A stretch of 64,000 nucleotides of DNA. Origin: Ophiodon elongatus (Eukaryota > Chordata > Actinopteri > Perciformes > Hexagrammidae). The stretch is taken from the NCBI GenBank assembly GCA_016806645.1, contig JACSYO010000928.1, forward strand, positions 970,001 through 1,034,000. The letters run 5' to 3'. This document shows positions 50,055-61,324 of this stretch, in pieces. Positions within the stretch are counted from its first letter, which is position 1. The number at the start of each line of letters is the position of its first letter. Made by a program: the position numbers and the translations under genes. Below the pieces are notes generated by a model. It saw only the letters and a list, made by a program, of their open reading frames with translations, was not told where the DNA came from and searched no databases.

Positions 50055-53000
50055 GTATCTGCTCTAGCGTTCAGGTCCCCTCCATTTAATTCCCTGCAAT
50101 TCTGTCAAACCTTTCTGAAAACAAACCAATACCGTGTGGAGGTGAGTGAACTGTACACGTGTCCGTTCCCTCTCATCTGCTTTGTATTCGCTCCGGATTA
50201 CTGCAGCATGCTATGTGCATTTGTCCTTGCGACGCAGCCCTCTCCCTCTTTCTCAGCCGATCCTCCTTTTTTCCTCCCTTCCTCACCCTTTTCGCCATCC
50301 TTGTATTGTTCGAGACACGAAACGCAAGTTTGGCAAACCTCTCCCTTTTCTAATAGCTGTGATGACCGACTGCCTTTATGCCTCCTCCTCCTCCTCTTTT
50401 TCTAAACCCCCTCTGTCCTTATTCCCTCTGTCCTTTCTCCTTCTGTGCTTCAGTAACTATCCGTAACCAATTTCATAGCTCCATCATAAAACTGCAAATG
50501 AAATGGAACATGCACAAAGGACTTTTTGGTAAACGAGATCACTACACGTATTAAACTGTCAACCTTTCTATGTCGTGCTGCTCATAGAGGTAAACTAAAG
50601 AATATAAAGCTGCAAAACGCCTGAATTTAAGAAAATAATAATAAAATTAAAAAACGACATTCTGATACATCTCCATCCAAATCCACTCCTGAATCAGACC
50701 CTGACACACTTCATCACATTTCTATTTAAAGTAGTCATTCGCTCTGCCTCCACTCCGCTGCCACTTGGACAGGAGGGACAATCACGAGGAAGCAGATGGT
50801 CACACAGGAATTGTCCCAGTGACGCCCTCCAATGTCATTTTCCAAGGGAATGAGCAGGGATACAGTTTGACTGTTTAAGTGCCACTGGGTAACGACACCT
50901 GGCCAACTATAGACGGGATGCTTAATCAAGAAAATTGTCATGCTTTTTCAACCATAAATGCCAAACGTTCCGTAGATTAAGTTTATGAGGGTTTGCTGCT
51001 TTTATTTATTTTATGTGATAGTAAACTGCATATTTTTATGTTTTAACTGTTTGGTTTAAGAAATTGTTATGGCCATTTTTCCCAACCATCTGACATTCAT
51101 CTGTTAATTGATTAATCGAGAAAATAATCCACATAATAAGAAATAATCATTAGTCACAGTCCTAGGATGCTTGCAGGTTAAGTTTTTGCTTTTCTAACAT
51201 GACATTTTATTTTTAAAAATCCCAAAATGGTCAGCCACCATTATTCTATTACATTATTGAATTGCATGATTGTAACATCATTAGTACTGCAACAATTAGT
51301 TGATTAATTGATTAACTGAAAAAAAATAGGAATTTTGATAGTTAATTAATCATTTAACTTAAAAGTACCAATTATTTGCTGATTCTAACTTCTCAAATCT
51401 GTGGATTTGCTATGTTTTTCTATCTAATATAATGTCAAATGGAATATCTTTATGAAAAGAAGCTAGTTGAAGGTTACACCTTTGACTCTGGAAAGAGTCA
51501 TTGAGTAAGTTATTTATTAAATAACAATAATTGAAAAATATGATTAATAAAAAAGATCTACAGAATCATAAATAATGAAAATGTTAATTAGTAATTGTAA
51601 AGCTCTTTTGTAATATCATCTTTTAGTATTTATAAAAGGCATGCATTTGGGACATTGGCATGTGTGAGAGTGATCTGCAGGGTTACATATGGAGGCATGT
51701 CAAATAAAGTGATTTATCTGTGTGCTTTAAGTGTGGACACTCAGCTGGATGGTTTATGGGCATCTACACTTACAGAAAGGTGAGGGCACCAAGAGGGATT
51801 TATGTTCAGCCGGGTGTTCGAGGGAGTCAAATGTAAGATGCGTGTTGTAATAGAAGTGGGTAAATATGTTTCCATACCACATTAAGTCTCGCTTTAGTTA
51901 CAGTATGTGCTGTTCTATTGCTCATGAATAATTGACTATCTTTATGCAGCGAAATGACTTTTGATTCGGCATGCAATTAAGACTTGTTTTTCTCTGTGAG
52001 TATGAGCGCACTGTGTACTTGTGTGTTTACATACACTATGCGTGTGGCGGTCTGTGCGAGTATAGGACACAATACACTGCTCTCTCGTGTGAAGTTTTTA
52101 TCCCATTTAGAGAATTCAGATTCCCACCACTGTAATCGGCTCTGGCACCATGTGAGCTCTCCGCCATGCCAATGTACGGAGTCATTTCGAGTCAAGAGCG
52201 TAAGAGCATATGTCCAGGGTTCAGCTAATTGACTGTCAGTACAGTGGTGTATAGTGCCGATTCAGCACTTACCCCGCATGGCTAAATGGACCGACTGAGA
52301 AGAGGAGGAGGAAGATGGCTGAGGAGGTCCAAACGAGAAGAAGAAAGGTATTTGGAGTGATGAGAAAGCAATTTTTGCAAGATAATCACACAGCATGTTA
52401 AATGCTTCTTTCTGAAATGTAAAGTGATACTTAAAGCACTAGGTTGACATTTTGAAAAATACACTTTCTTGCCAAGAGTTAGTTGAGAGGATCAATACCA
52501 CTCTCATGTCTGTACAGTAAATATGAAGCTGGAGCCAGCAGCCAGTTAGCTTAGCTCTGTTCAAGGAGAACGCAATCAGTTTACCAGCACCTACCAAAAA
52601 CTTTTGTTTATTTAATCTGTAGAGAAAACCTAAGTGAAAAATTACAATTTGCAGTGGGTCATGTGTCGAACTATTTCTTGCCACTGAGCAATTGCCAGGC
52701 AACCGGGAGACTCCATTTCCCAAAATATTGAACTATTTAACAGTAATACTAGTGATTACTTGTGATGGATACATCCGAACACTGCAACATCTCCCCAAAT
52801 GCAATAAACCCACCATCTCTACTTTAAGCAGCCAGAGTCTAGGACGAGCGAGGATTATAAATTGAACACTCCAACCATCGCCATCGTCTGTTAGCATAGT
52901 TGACGGCAACGAAGGCTCTGCTGCTGGTCCCACTACCGGTCTCTCTACCTACCTATTACATCGCCGTTCAGCAAAGATGTAGAGACAACATGGAATTTGG

Positions 53001-56000
53001 CGCATATTGGGAAACAGTAGCGAAAATTGGATCACATTCACAGTTTATTAATGAATGCAACGCTATGCCTGTGCCTAGATGGTTATGTTTTCTGTTATGA
53101 TACGATTTGCTAAACTAAACTTGCTAATAGTGTTTGCTACTTCAGCAAATCATTCGGCATGTTAATAATCTCTAATTTCCTCCACATGTTCATTTACAAT
53201 CTAATTAATAGTAATACATTTCAATATAATTAAACGTGTTTATTTATTTTAGAATTAATGTCTGAAAATCATTGTTGGCCAAAAGACCAATACAGAACAA
53301 TGTTTTCCAACATGTGATCACTGTAAATATCCTAATTTATTAGTCAAATTATGTATTTTGTATTTTGGAGTTTAGTAAATTGGTTGAAAAGGAAAAGAGA
53401 GGCTGATGATGGTCATGATAAAGAAGAGCTTAGTTGGATAAAATACAGGAGGAGGGGAGGCGGGTATTTAGTCTCCGGTATGTTAAATGTGGAAGTTATT
53501 CGATTTCATTCTTCTAGGTTGCTTATCAAGTACTTTACTTTATGAATTCCATTATTAGACAAAATGACTAGGTAGTAAAGGTGAGACAGGAAATTATAGA
53601 AAGAGAGGAGAAAGAGGAAAAAGGTAGAGTAGAAGGACAGGAGAGAGGAGGAAGAGAGGCAAGAAGTCTGGAAGCATCTTATTAAACGTAATTCGACATC
53701 TACAACTGTGTACAAATTTATGTTTAAAGCTCTTCTCATGTCAGCAAACGCCCTAAATATCTCCTGGCGACGCAGAATAGAAGGATACAAAATCCTAGAG
53801 GAAACACCGCAATACACAAACACTGCAGTTTTTCTGTTTTTACCACTTTAAAATGCTTCTCACATATTTAAAACAGAGATCATGTCTCGCCCCTGTTTTG
53901 AGACATCAAGCAGCTATCCGGTAAAGTATCGCCAACAGACAGCGCTCAAGTTACAAACAAAGGGACTGTGACTTCCGAGGATGCAAACACAACATGAGAA
54001 GGCCTGCGGTACAAAACATTGTCAGGGAAAATTGAAACAGAACACGATACATTTACCAATTGGAGGCACAGGAGAGGCAGGTTGACTAATTATCACGCCC
54101 TTGCCAGCAGCTACTGCTTGAGGAAAACAGTTTACCTTAATAAACTTGGTGAGCACTTAAGAATATCTCTTGCCGTCCGTTTTTTCTCTGTCAAGATAGG
54201 TTTGCTGCTTCAGTTATTTCAAACTTGTGTTTTCTTATGCGCTGAATAGTCATACAAGTACATAGTCTCATCCTCTCATCAGTAATGGAGGAACATATTT
54301 GCCACCAGCGAATGAAATTAAAGCCTCCTTTTCCTCTCTTTGCTATTTTCAGATGCAGCCCACAGGGAGAGGCACATGAATGGAAGTGGGAAATACGCTT
54401 TCAGCGGGCTCAGGGTTTGCATGGAAACAGCTTGGAAGCACGAATACCAAACCCCACCGCTGAAAGTAAAAGCTTAATTCAATTTAAATTTCAGTTTTAG
54501 GGTGAGGTGCCCCTTTTTTTAAATACAGGTAAAGATGGCAGTTGTGATGTTAACTCTCCCTGGAGCATAATGGGTAAACACAACAAATAACGGAGGAATA
54601 CGACAAGGTAGAGTCCAGGGTTCGCGGTCACCTACACCACAAAGCCCATGAAGCTCGGATCGGAGTCGGGAGGTTCTGTACGTGGCACTACGTGGCTCTG
54701 GAGCAAACAAAACTAGTCACAAGACCATTTTAAATTAGAGACGAAGTATAATAGAGTCTGATACTGGTTAATAGCAAAATCATGCTTTACTGAGAACAAC
54801 ACAGGTGTTTTAAATGGCAAGTTGGAGAAGTAAAAACTTGACTCCCCAAAGAACTCATCTTCTCTGTCTCATGAACTCTGTCTGTCCTAAAAATGTAACG
54901 CAATGTCCCAGACAATCACCAAATCACCAAAACATTGCCCTATGCCAATTTATTTCCACCTAACATCATATCTATATACACACTGATGCCTATCAATACA
55001 TCTTTTTTTATTTTCTGTCCACCACAGTGGTTTTCTACCCGGAGACGACATGTTCTTAGGCAGTCCGGCACAACGGCAAGTCACATTTGTGTCTATGACA
55101 GTATTGTGCGCTCCAGCACTGTGGAAAAAGAGACAGCAAACAATGGACCTCAAGACATGACCTCCAGGGAGAGGGGGGCGCCGGAAACAGTGCCTCTCCC
55201 CCCGAAAATGTACCAAATACAGGCACATAAAGTCCGATTCGGAGGGGACAAAGGGGCATCTTGTACATGCTGAGCTACAAATGGTGCTTTGTCAGGAGAT
55301 TGCTGAGAAAGACAACCGTGCACTTCTTGTGTGAAACTGGAAGTGACCAAAACCGCTAAACCAGTGGGACATTAGTACGACATTATAGGGCACCATACAG
55401 ATGGTTAGCAATGGATTTCATATGGCAAAATACTTTTTTTATATATTTTATAATACTTGTATTTCTATTATACGAGAAATTACACTGTATTAATGTGTCA
55501 CATTTACTCAACTTAACCTCCTTCATCCAGACTTTTGATGGCCAATATTGACTGTTCAATGCTCACTTCACGCTTTTTTTGTTTATATATGCGCATGTAA
55601 CTTGTAACATCTGACATATCTAAAATTTCTATATTCCTTTCAGTAATTGTACCATTTCATTTTTCCAAAATATCCTTTATATTAAGGGCTATTTTCTAAC
55701 TTCGTTTGACAACATAAATTCAACCTGCTGAGTGTCAAGTGATTAAATCATAAGAGATTACCTTCAATGACAAAAAAAACATACAACACAATAACCACCA
55801 TTCATCAATAACGGTGGATCCTTGGATTATCATTTAGGATCATTGTCATTCAGGCAGATTAGAGTATAAAACATTAAGATAGTAGAGTGCAGCTCTATGC
55901 CGTCTGAGCTGCACTGCAAGATCTATGCCAACCAAGCGCAGATCAATAAGAAATCAGATGCAAATCATATTGTATAACACCTCATCAAACAGAAACATAT

Positions 56001-57673
56001 ACATCCATAAATTGTGTAAATGGGTTAACGGTTGTGATATTATTCAAGCATTAGTCCTTCTGAGCATTCTCAGATTTTAAGAGGTGATAGAGGAAGAGAA
56101 AGGGGCTTTAAAAACAGACAAAAGAGAAGATAATCAATTAGTTATCAATCAATAGGCAGGCAGGAGGGCTGGGGTAGGAAGATTGGATGGCTCAAGCCTT
56201 CACAGATAATCGAAGATGCTAAGACAAGGGTCCCCACCCCCATCATACAACGTCTTTCTCCCTGTGGGTGTCACCTCCTCCCTGTTTATCACAATACCCC
56301 TCTTCCTGCTCTCCGTCTCTCTCCGTATGCCTCTCAGCCCTTCAGTCCCTTTTCCCCTCTATTTCCCTCCACTATCTCACCCCTTCTCCATTTCCCTCGC
56401 TCCGTCTATCCCTCTCACTCCCACTCTACCTCTTTTCTCTTCCTCCAGTGCTCCCCCTCCTCTCTCCCGTGTCTACTGCAGCAGAAAAGCCAGCACAGAC
56501 ACAGCATGTGTGTGTTTGTACATGTGTGTGCTGCTATGGTAGATCCACGAGCGAGCTTTACATGATCATCAGCGGAGAAGGAGGTGGAGATTTTTTTTTT
56601 TTTTTTTAATGCCCCGCATGCATGTCGAAACGCTCTGATCAAAAAATTGATTGGTGATGCGCTACAGCCATGCAAACAAAAACCCCTTAAATCATTAGAG
56701 TATTGTCTCTGCTCCTGTCTCCCTTTATTTCCTCTCGTCTCCCGCTTCCTCATTCTGTTTCTCGCTTTCATCTGTCTCATTGTATTTCCAAATCAGCATC
56801 TCATTTTTTTTGTTTTCTGTTCTAGCCTCTCTCTATCTCTCCGTTTTTTCTCTCCACATTTAATTTGCATCCCACAGGACCGAAAAGACCAAGAGGTTCT
56901 GCCACGTTGGACATGATGCTTTCAGAAAAAGCGAGGGTGGGAAAAAAACAAGTGATCTGGGTCACAACGCTGTTTGACGTATATCGTTTGCATATTAGAC
57001 CTACAGAGAGAAACAGGGCTGTGTTCCCCCACAAAAAGAGCTGCAGCCATTGAAATGAATCCCACCTACTACCTGCACTGTAGCCGGCATAACCCCAACG
57101 AGCCGCCACAAACACCACTATCTGCAACCATTACACTCAAAGATTTTTTTGTATGATTCATGCTCTTGGCCACTGTAACCAGAGGATGTGGTATAAAAGT
57201 GATCATTACATAATATACAGCATTCTAGCAGCTAGGCAGCAGGTACAGTAGCTTGAATCCAAGGTATGGCAATGCTGCAAATGATGCCTCCTCGTGCTGA
57301 ATGATAATTTAGAATTCAGCACCAAATCCACTTCTGTTTCCAGAAACGTGTCAAGCATCTTTTTTTGCCTTGCTCTTGTCTTTACTATCATGTAATTTGA
57401 AAATCCAAATCCCGAAGCTATCTCCCTCTCATGCAACACTTGGACAGTCTGCAAAGAACCACCCCACTATGAGCGGTTTTGTGGCATGGAGTAGGGGAAG
57501 AGAGGGGTGGGATAGTGAGAAATCAATCCGATTGCGATGAGAGTGACACTTAGAGAAGCCCTTCCTGCCTGATCCCATGTCCAGAGAGAGGCGGATCAGG
57601 TGGCCTAAACCAGACTATCTGTCTGTCACAGCCAACACTTTACTCTGAATCCAGGTGTGCAGATATATACCTG

Positions 57674-57736
<63 letters not shown>

Positions 57737-59656
57737 GAAATAGAGAGTTGCAGTCTGTGTGTGCAGCTATTGTCTTTATCAGTGATCATAGATACAATTT
57801 ATATTGCTGTGTGTGCAGTGATTTATGTTTTAAAATGTTGTTTTCAAAAGCTATTTTCATCATGATGGCATTAATTGGCCACTGCAGGTCTCAGCTGACC
57901 GTCTGGTCTTGCATGTGCACCTACAGGTGCATGCATCCACAGTATCCAATGGTCCTTACACACCCTCATAACAGAAAAAGAGTACTAGACAGGGTGCAAG
58001 ACAGGGATGATCAAACTAAATCACTGAAACACAAATCAAAGCAGCTGTGATCAAGCAGCTGGTTCCGTCTGTAACTGGAGGGTCTGAGAAAAAAAAGAAC
58101 CACAAGCCCACTGTAACTGTTTTCATGTACCACAGATCAAAAACACCGCCAGTAGTACTTGTTACTCGTACACCTGTATGATCAAATGCCATCAAACGTT
58201 TGCTTTTAAGATATACATCATGACGTATTTACATAAAAACAATAAAGGGTATTCCAAGGTAGGAGCGAGTTGTGCGTAACAGCATGAATCCCGTGCGTAA
58301 AAGCCATATAGCATTCAACTGGGACAAGTGGGGACGGCAAAAAAAAAAAAAACAGCAGACTGTAGCGGTACCAAGGACATATGTTGGGAAAGACATGCAC
58401 TTCAACGCTGACAAATCTTAAATCTTATGAGTGTCCCCAGTGTCGTGCTACAATAAATAAGACTACCATGAAATACGGCGCATTGATGTGCATCGTAAAC
58501 GGACAAATGTGACCTAATAAGGGCGTTTGGATGCAGGAGGCGCAGCAGGTGCCGCGTTTAGAAGCAGATATGTATTAAACCTTCTCAAGTAGCAGGATAC
58601 GACGATAGGAATGATGATAGCAATAAAACGGAATTCGGTGTGAATCCAGCTGGTCGGAATCATGTAACATATCAAGTATAAGACATGGAGGTGTTGCGTT
58701 TGACAAAACCTTTGCTGGTTGTATCAACTAGTACCTATCTACCAATATAGCTCCCATACCATTTTCCATTTTCCCTATGCTATCAGCATTAATTATTCAA
58801 TACCAGTAGGTCTATATCCTGCTATTTAATGCAAGCTATCCTGTCGGGGATGACACATACCGACAGTCAGCCTGCAGTTAATTATGACGGACTGGTTTCA
58901 ATGATAATGTGGACAGAACATAAAAAAACAACAAAGTTTTAAAAACTTATCATGATTCAAGCAGTGAGACGTCATGAGGCAGAATATGCAACAGCACAAA
59001 CACAAGTTGGTCCCTCCAGGAGAGGCGTAACTCACCCGGGCATATTTGGAGGAATATGGGTCTTCAAACAGAGCCCATATTCGGGGCTGCCAGGTTTTCC
59101 ACCAGCCCGCTTTCCTCGCGTCCTCTTGCATGCACAGTCTTTTCAAGTCCCCATCCGCACCGCCTAGCGCCGGTTCGTCGTCCGGCGCGTCCGGTTCTGG
59201 ATTCTCGAAGCTGTCCAGCGCCTCCTCCGCATCCCGGTGCTGCCGGTAATTCATCCAGCAACACGCCTCCACGTCCGTCTCATCGATACCCCAGAAAGCC
59301 AGCTCCTCTTCGAAAAGGGGACCGCACACATCGTTGGGACAGTGCAACTTCCCGGTGCGGTAATAGTTGAGGATGAAGGAAAACACTGACGGGTGGCGGT
59401 CGAAGAAGAACTCGTCTAATTTGGGGTCGTAGTCGAAGTTGCTGAACGCGTCCGGCTCGGTGAGCCACGATAAGCGGGTACCAGGCAACGTTTTGAGGGT
59501 GCTCCGGTAGGTCTCATGCCGCACCCCCCCGCAGTTTATCACGATTTTCTCGCTTTCCGACGGACAAGTCATGTCTGCGCTGTAACATGCTTTGTTGGAC
59601 GACTTGTTCCCACCCTTGCGCCCTTTGAAAGAGGATACACACACCGAACTGAGCAT
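35189..59656 (-). CDS. kcnc3: Voltage-gated K+ channel Kv3.3, Shaw class (whole gene, four coding exons)
   Basis: Pore-forming subunit of fast, high-threshold K+ channels; the family lets neurons such as Purkinje cells fire at high rates. Exons 59656-59036, 38796-37815, 36532-36338 and about 35310-35189 join to 639 aa. Order: N-type inactivation-like peptide MLSSVCVSSFKGRKGG (1-16), T1 domain (38-150) with the Zn-binding pattern His105, Cys111, Cys132, Cys133 (H-X5-C-X20-CC), S1 (210-227), S1-S2 loop with sequons at Asn237, Asn241 and Asn246, S2 (263-281), S3 (293-310), S4 RVVRFVRILRIFK (328-340), S5 (361-380), filter TTLGYGD (416-422), S6 with PVP (448-450), and a long tail. The tail blocks CPLAQEE, ALANEDCP, DRACFLL and the terminal DLNAN..SSWIKP match Kv3.3 and separate it from Kv3.1, Kv3.2 and Kv3.4. 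Human KCNC3 is longer (757 aa) through proline- and glycine-rich inserts missing here. The N-terminal peptide is closer to Kv3.4, probably the ancestral form. Confidence 0.9.
35503..35524. repeat. Poly-G tract
   Basis: Sixteen consecutive G, then C and five more G, in kcnc3 intron 3, about 200 nt upstream of the last-exon acceptor (a C-run on the kcnc3 strand). Confidence 0.95.
36052..36083. repeat. Microsatellite (TG)n
   Basis: About 16 TG units in kcnc3 intron 3. Confidence 0.95.
36338..36532 (-). CDS. kcnc3: kcnc3 coding exon 3 (tail)
   Basis: 195 nt between a TTCCCCCAG acceptor and an AAAG/GTACGT donor, phase 1 at both ends. Codes SKQNGDAASAALANEDCP and on through RERYQQDRACFLL to DGNVRK, matching the Kv3.3 tail. 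The split codon joining exon 2 is Asp535. Confidence 0.88.
36533..37814 (-). other. kcnc3 intron 2 (1282 nt)
   Basis: GT..AG, phase 1 intron in the tail. It contains the long GATA tract (36784-36972) and otherwise plain AT-rich sequence. Confidence 0.85.
36784..36972. repeat. Long (GATA)n tract
   Basis: About 47 GATA units over 189 bases with a few variants (GACA, AATA), in kcnc3 intron 2. It explains three overlapping minus-strand frames of repeated Tyr-Leu-Ser-Ile. Confidence 0.97.
37815..38796 (-). CDS. kcnc3: kcnc3 coding exon 2 (S1 to proximal tail)
   Basis: Starts with TAT (YVAFGSLFFI) after a CCTCTAG acceptor and codes residues 208-534, ending CPLAQEEIIEINR plus one base at an AGAG/GTGAGA donor. 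It holds all six membrane segments and the pore. Reading through the donor adds only eight residues (GERFVFSC) before a stop at 37789, so an intron-retaining transcript would give a short-tailed channel. Confidence 0.92.
42082..42144. repeat. Microsatellite (AC)n
   Basis: About 31 AC units with one GC interruption, in kcnc3 intron 1. Confidence 0.95.
45369..45459. repeat. Microsatellite (GT)n
   Basis: About 45 uninterrupted GT units, among the longest dinucleotide tracts in the window; kcnc3 intron 1. Confidence 0.97.
46015..46049. repeat. Microsatellite (GA)n
   Basis: About 17 GA units inside a wider purine-rich stretch (45950-46250). Confidence 0.95.
48138..48198. repeat. Microsatellite (CTGT)n
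   Basis: About 15 CTGT units, directly followed by the dispersed repeat at 48199. Confidence 0.97.
48199..48480 (+). repeat. Dispersed repeat next to a CTGT tract
   Basis: TCTCGGGAACCACTCAGCCA followed by CTACTTCACACTTGG is a fish repeat that I know to be regularly preceded by a CTGT microsatellite, as it is here. The right edge is uncertain. Confidence 0.5.
48505..48835 (+). repeat. Degenerate dispersed repeat (GTAGAAGAAGTACTC type)
   Basis: GTGGTAGAAGAAGTACTCCA, then TTTTCTTAAGTAAAAC, AAGGTGGAGCT, AATCTGAATCTGCAAC and ATCTGTCAGGTAAATGTAGT follow the order of a very common fish element. Many point changes suggest an old insertion. Confidence 0.6.
49976..50049. repeat. Microsatellite (AC)n
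   Basis: About 37 AC units, kcnc3 intron 1. Confidence 0.97.
51080..51370. repeat. Fragments of the GATTAATCGA-type repeat
   Basis: TTGATTAATCGAGAAAATAA near 51108 and TACTGCAACAATTAGTTGAT near 51286 resemble the two ends of a widespread fish repeat that pairs with itself through ATTAATCGATT motifs. A similar scrap is at 47190-47220. Too degenerate for exact limits. Confidence 0.4.
52437..52740 (+). repeat. Dispersed percomorph repeat
   Basis: TTGACATTTTGAAAAATACA, TTCTTGCCAAGAGTTAGTTG, ATCAATACCACTCTCATGTC, AAATATGAAGCTGGAGCCAG and GTCGAACTATTTCTTGCCAC appear in the order of one of the most common percomorph repeats. It is in kcnc3 intron 1; a second copy lies in the kcna7 intron. Confidence 0.7.
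57675..57734. repeat. Microsatellite (GT)n
   Basis: About 30 GT units near the 5' end of kcnc3 intron 1. Confidence 0.96.
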
Positions 59657-59660
59657 AGAG
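59030..59660. promoter_or_regulatory. CpG-rich island over kcnc3 exon 1
   Basis: This stretch is clearly richer in G+C and in CG dinucleotides (for example CGTCGTCCGGCGCGTCCGG near 59180) than the flanks. It covers the first coding exon, as is common for neuronal channel genes. No TATA box or defined start site can be assigned. Confidence 0.45.
59036..59656 (-). CDS. kcnc3: kcnc3 coding exon 1 (ball peptide and T1 domain)
   Basis: Codes residues 1-207, ending PYSSKYAR at a CGG/GTGAGT donor, phase 0. Two in-frame starts are possible. The ATG at 59656 (weak context, T at -3, C at +4) gives the full ball peptide. The ATG at 59572 (M29, G at -3) would remove it. I chose the first because MLSSVCVSSF is conserved in the family. 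T1 reads INCGG where I would expect INVGG. Confidence 0.88.
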
Positions 59661-60213
59661 GACCGGGGGGGAGGGAGAGGATGAGAGAAACCGAAGGGAG
59701 GAGGAGGGAGGAGTCTGAGGAGTCTGCGGGGAGAGAAAAAGGGCAGAAATTTTAGAAGAAGGGAGAAATAGATGTGGATTATCAACATTGCAATACGAAT
59801 AAGAGTCGCGCGCTAAAGCCAGCTGTATTTGCAATTATTCACTTGATAATCAGCTGATGGAAGGGCACAAAACGACCTTGTGCAGGTGCAGTGACTGAGA
59901 GGGGGGAGCTGGGGAAATGAGGGGTGGCAAAGTTGTTTTTAACACAGCATCCTGGAGCAGAAAGATGCCTTCTACGTATTAGTGCAACATATGACAGCAG
60001 GTGAGCACATTCATAGGCCAGCATCCTCACAGGCTGGTTGTTGACACCACTGTGATAATAAGGTGTTTTCAGCTATTGTGATGTGACTGCTGGGGTCCCA
60101 TCCCTTATACTGTTATTCCAGCGATCACTGAGGCATTGATATGGCCAATGCTCATGTCAGTGTTCCTTCAAATCCTCTCCCTTATTAGGCCACTGTGAGG
60201 CTTGAGCATCACC

Positions 60214-60270
60214 TCACCCCCCCACCCCCCCACCCCTCCACCCCCCCACCACCCTCCATCCCCTGCCCAC
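60214..60270 (-). promoter_or_regulatory. G-quadruplex-type tract upstream of kcnc3
   Basis: Runs of 4 to 7 C separated by single A or T bases on the plus strand, so the kcnc3 sense strand carries at least four G-runs with very short loops. It lies about 560 nt before the ATG, in the promoter or 5' UTR. Folding and any effect on expression are inference. Confidence 0.4.
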
Positions 60271-60979
60271 CTGCAGCAACCCTGCTCCCGAGCACCCAAA
60301 GACGTGTGAGGAGAAAAGAGTGACAGAAAGATGGGAGGGAGAGGGGGAAACTGGGTATCCATCACCCTGCTTCGTTTCCCCCTTTTCCAAGAATGCCTCT
60401 CTGACGTAAGGTGGCGCAGCACCGCGCGTGTGTGTTTGTGTGTATGAGCATGTGTGTGTGTAGGTGTTAATTGCCTCCCGAGAGTGCGGTGTCCGTACTA
60501 ATGTTAGATCTCCTCAATCAGCCTATGTGCGTGCTACACACACTGCTGCAGCCCCCTCCAACCGCACTGAGATTCATGCGATGCACAATTATGTCAATGC
60601 TCTCTCTGCCACTTCTCACATGCACTGCGTGTGTGTGTGAAGACATGCAGATGGAGAAGCGGTAGAGGGTGAGAGAGAGGGAGATTGAGGGGGAAGAGGA
60701 GGCCATAAATCAGATTTTTAATGGAAGGATCGAAAAAAGCAGGACAATCAGGAAAACAAAGCAGGCTCAGACAAAGAACCGAAGATGAGGACGAAAAGAG
60801 ATGGAGATGTGGAGGGAAAGAAAGTGAATGCAGCACGCTCAGGGAACAGCTTGTGTTATATTGTCTCTCTCCCTATTGATGGAGGAAGGGGGCTGAAGAG
60901 AGAGTGTGGGGGGGAGAGCATCGAAAAGGAGAGCGCACTATAAAAGTGAATGAATTCTGCTGCAGTAAAAAGGCACAGT

Positions 60980-60981
<2 letters not shown>

Positions 60982-61050
<69 letters not shown>

Positions 61051-61057
61051 TCTCTCC
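60982..61057. repeat. Microsatellite (CT)n
   Basis: About 33 CT units and then imperfect CT-rich sequence, 1.3 kb upstream of the kcnc3 ATG. Confidence 0.96.
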
Positions 61058-61274
61058 TCCCAGCGAGGTCAAATTATTTGCCCGCGAGCTGCGTTGCCAT
61101 CCTGGGGGGGCTCACGGTGCTTCAGAAAAGACACGCATTCACAGCAAGAAAGCCCATACATACGCAGCATCTATGTTGTTAACCTTTTTCTCTAATCAAA
61201 GAAATGCACCACTCGCCTTCCCCCTCCTCTCCTGTGCGCTCTCACTGGCCCTCCCCCTCTCCCTCTCCCTCCTA

Positions 61275-61278
<4 letters not shown>

Positions 61279-61321
<43 letters not shown>
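61279..61321. repeat. Microsatellite (CT)n, second tract
   Basis: About 21 CT units, 220 bases from the first CT tract, in the same pyrimidine-rich block. Confidence 0.95.

Positions 61322-61324
<3 letters not shown>

Larger units (their letters stand above)
38797..59035 (-). other. kcnc3 intron 1 (about 20.2 kb)
   Basis: GT..AG intron separating the T1 coding exon from S1. It holds five long microsatellites (42082, 45369, 48138, 49976, 57675), a GA tract (46015) and a run of old repeats at 47-53 kb. The rest is AT-rich sequence with scattered short open frames and no recognisable domain. Stretches at 43.8-44.6 kb and 55.0-55.4 kb are less AT-rich and unassigned. Confidence 0.85.

Noticed and set aside
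56216..56916. Overlapping frames of about 110 codons in all three plus frames
   Set aside because: CT-rich low-complexity sequence inside kcnc3 intron 1 keeps several frames open at once; no domain is seen.
35189..59656. Identity as kcnc4, because the N-terminal peptide resembles Kv3.4
   Set aside because: The tail exons (ALANEDCP...DRACFLL, DLNAN..SSWIKP) match Kv3.3, and the neighbours match human 19q13.33.
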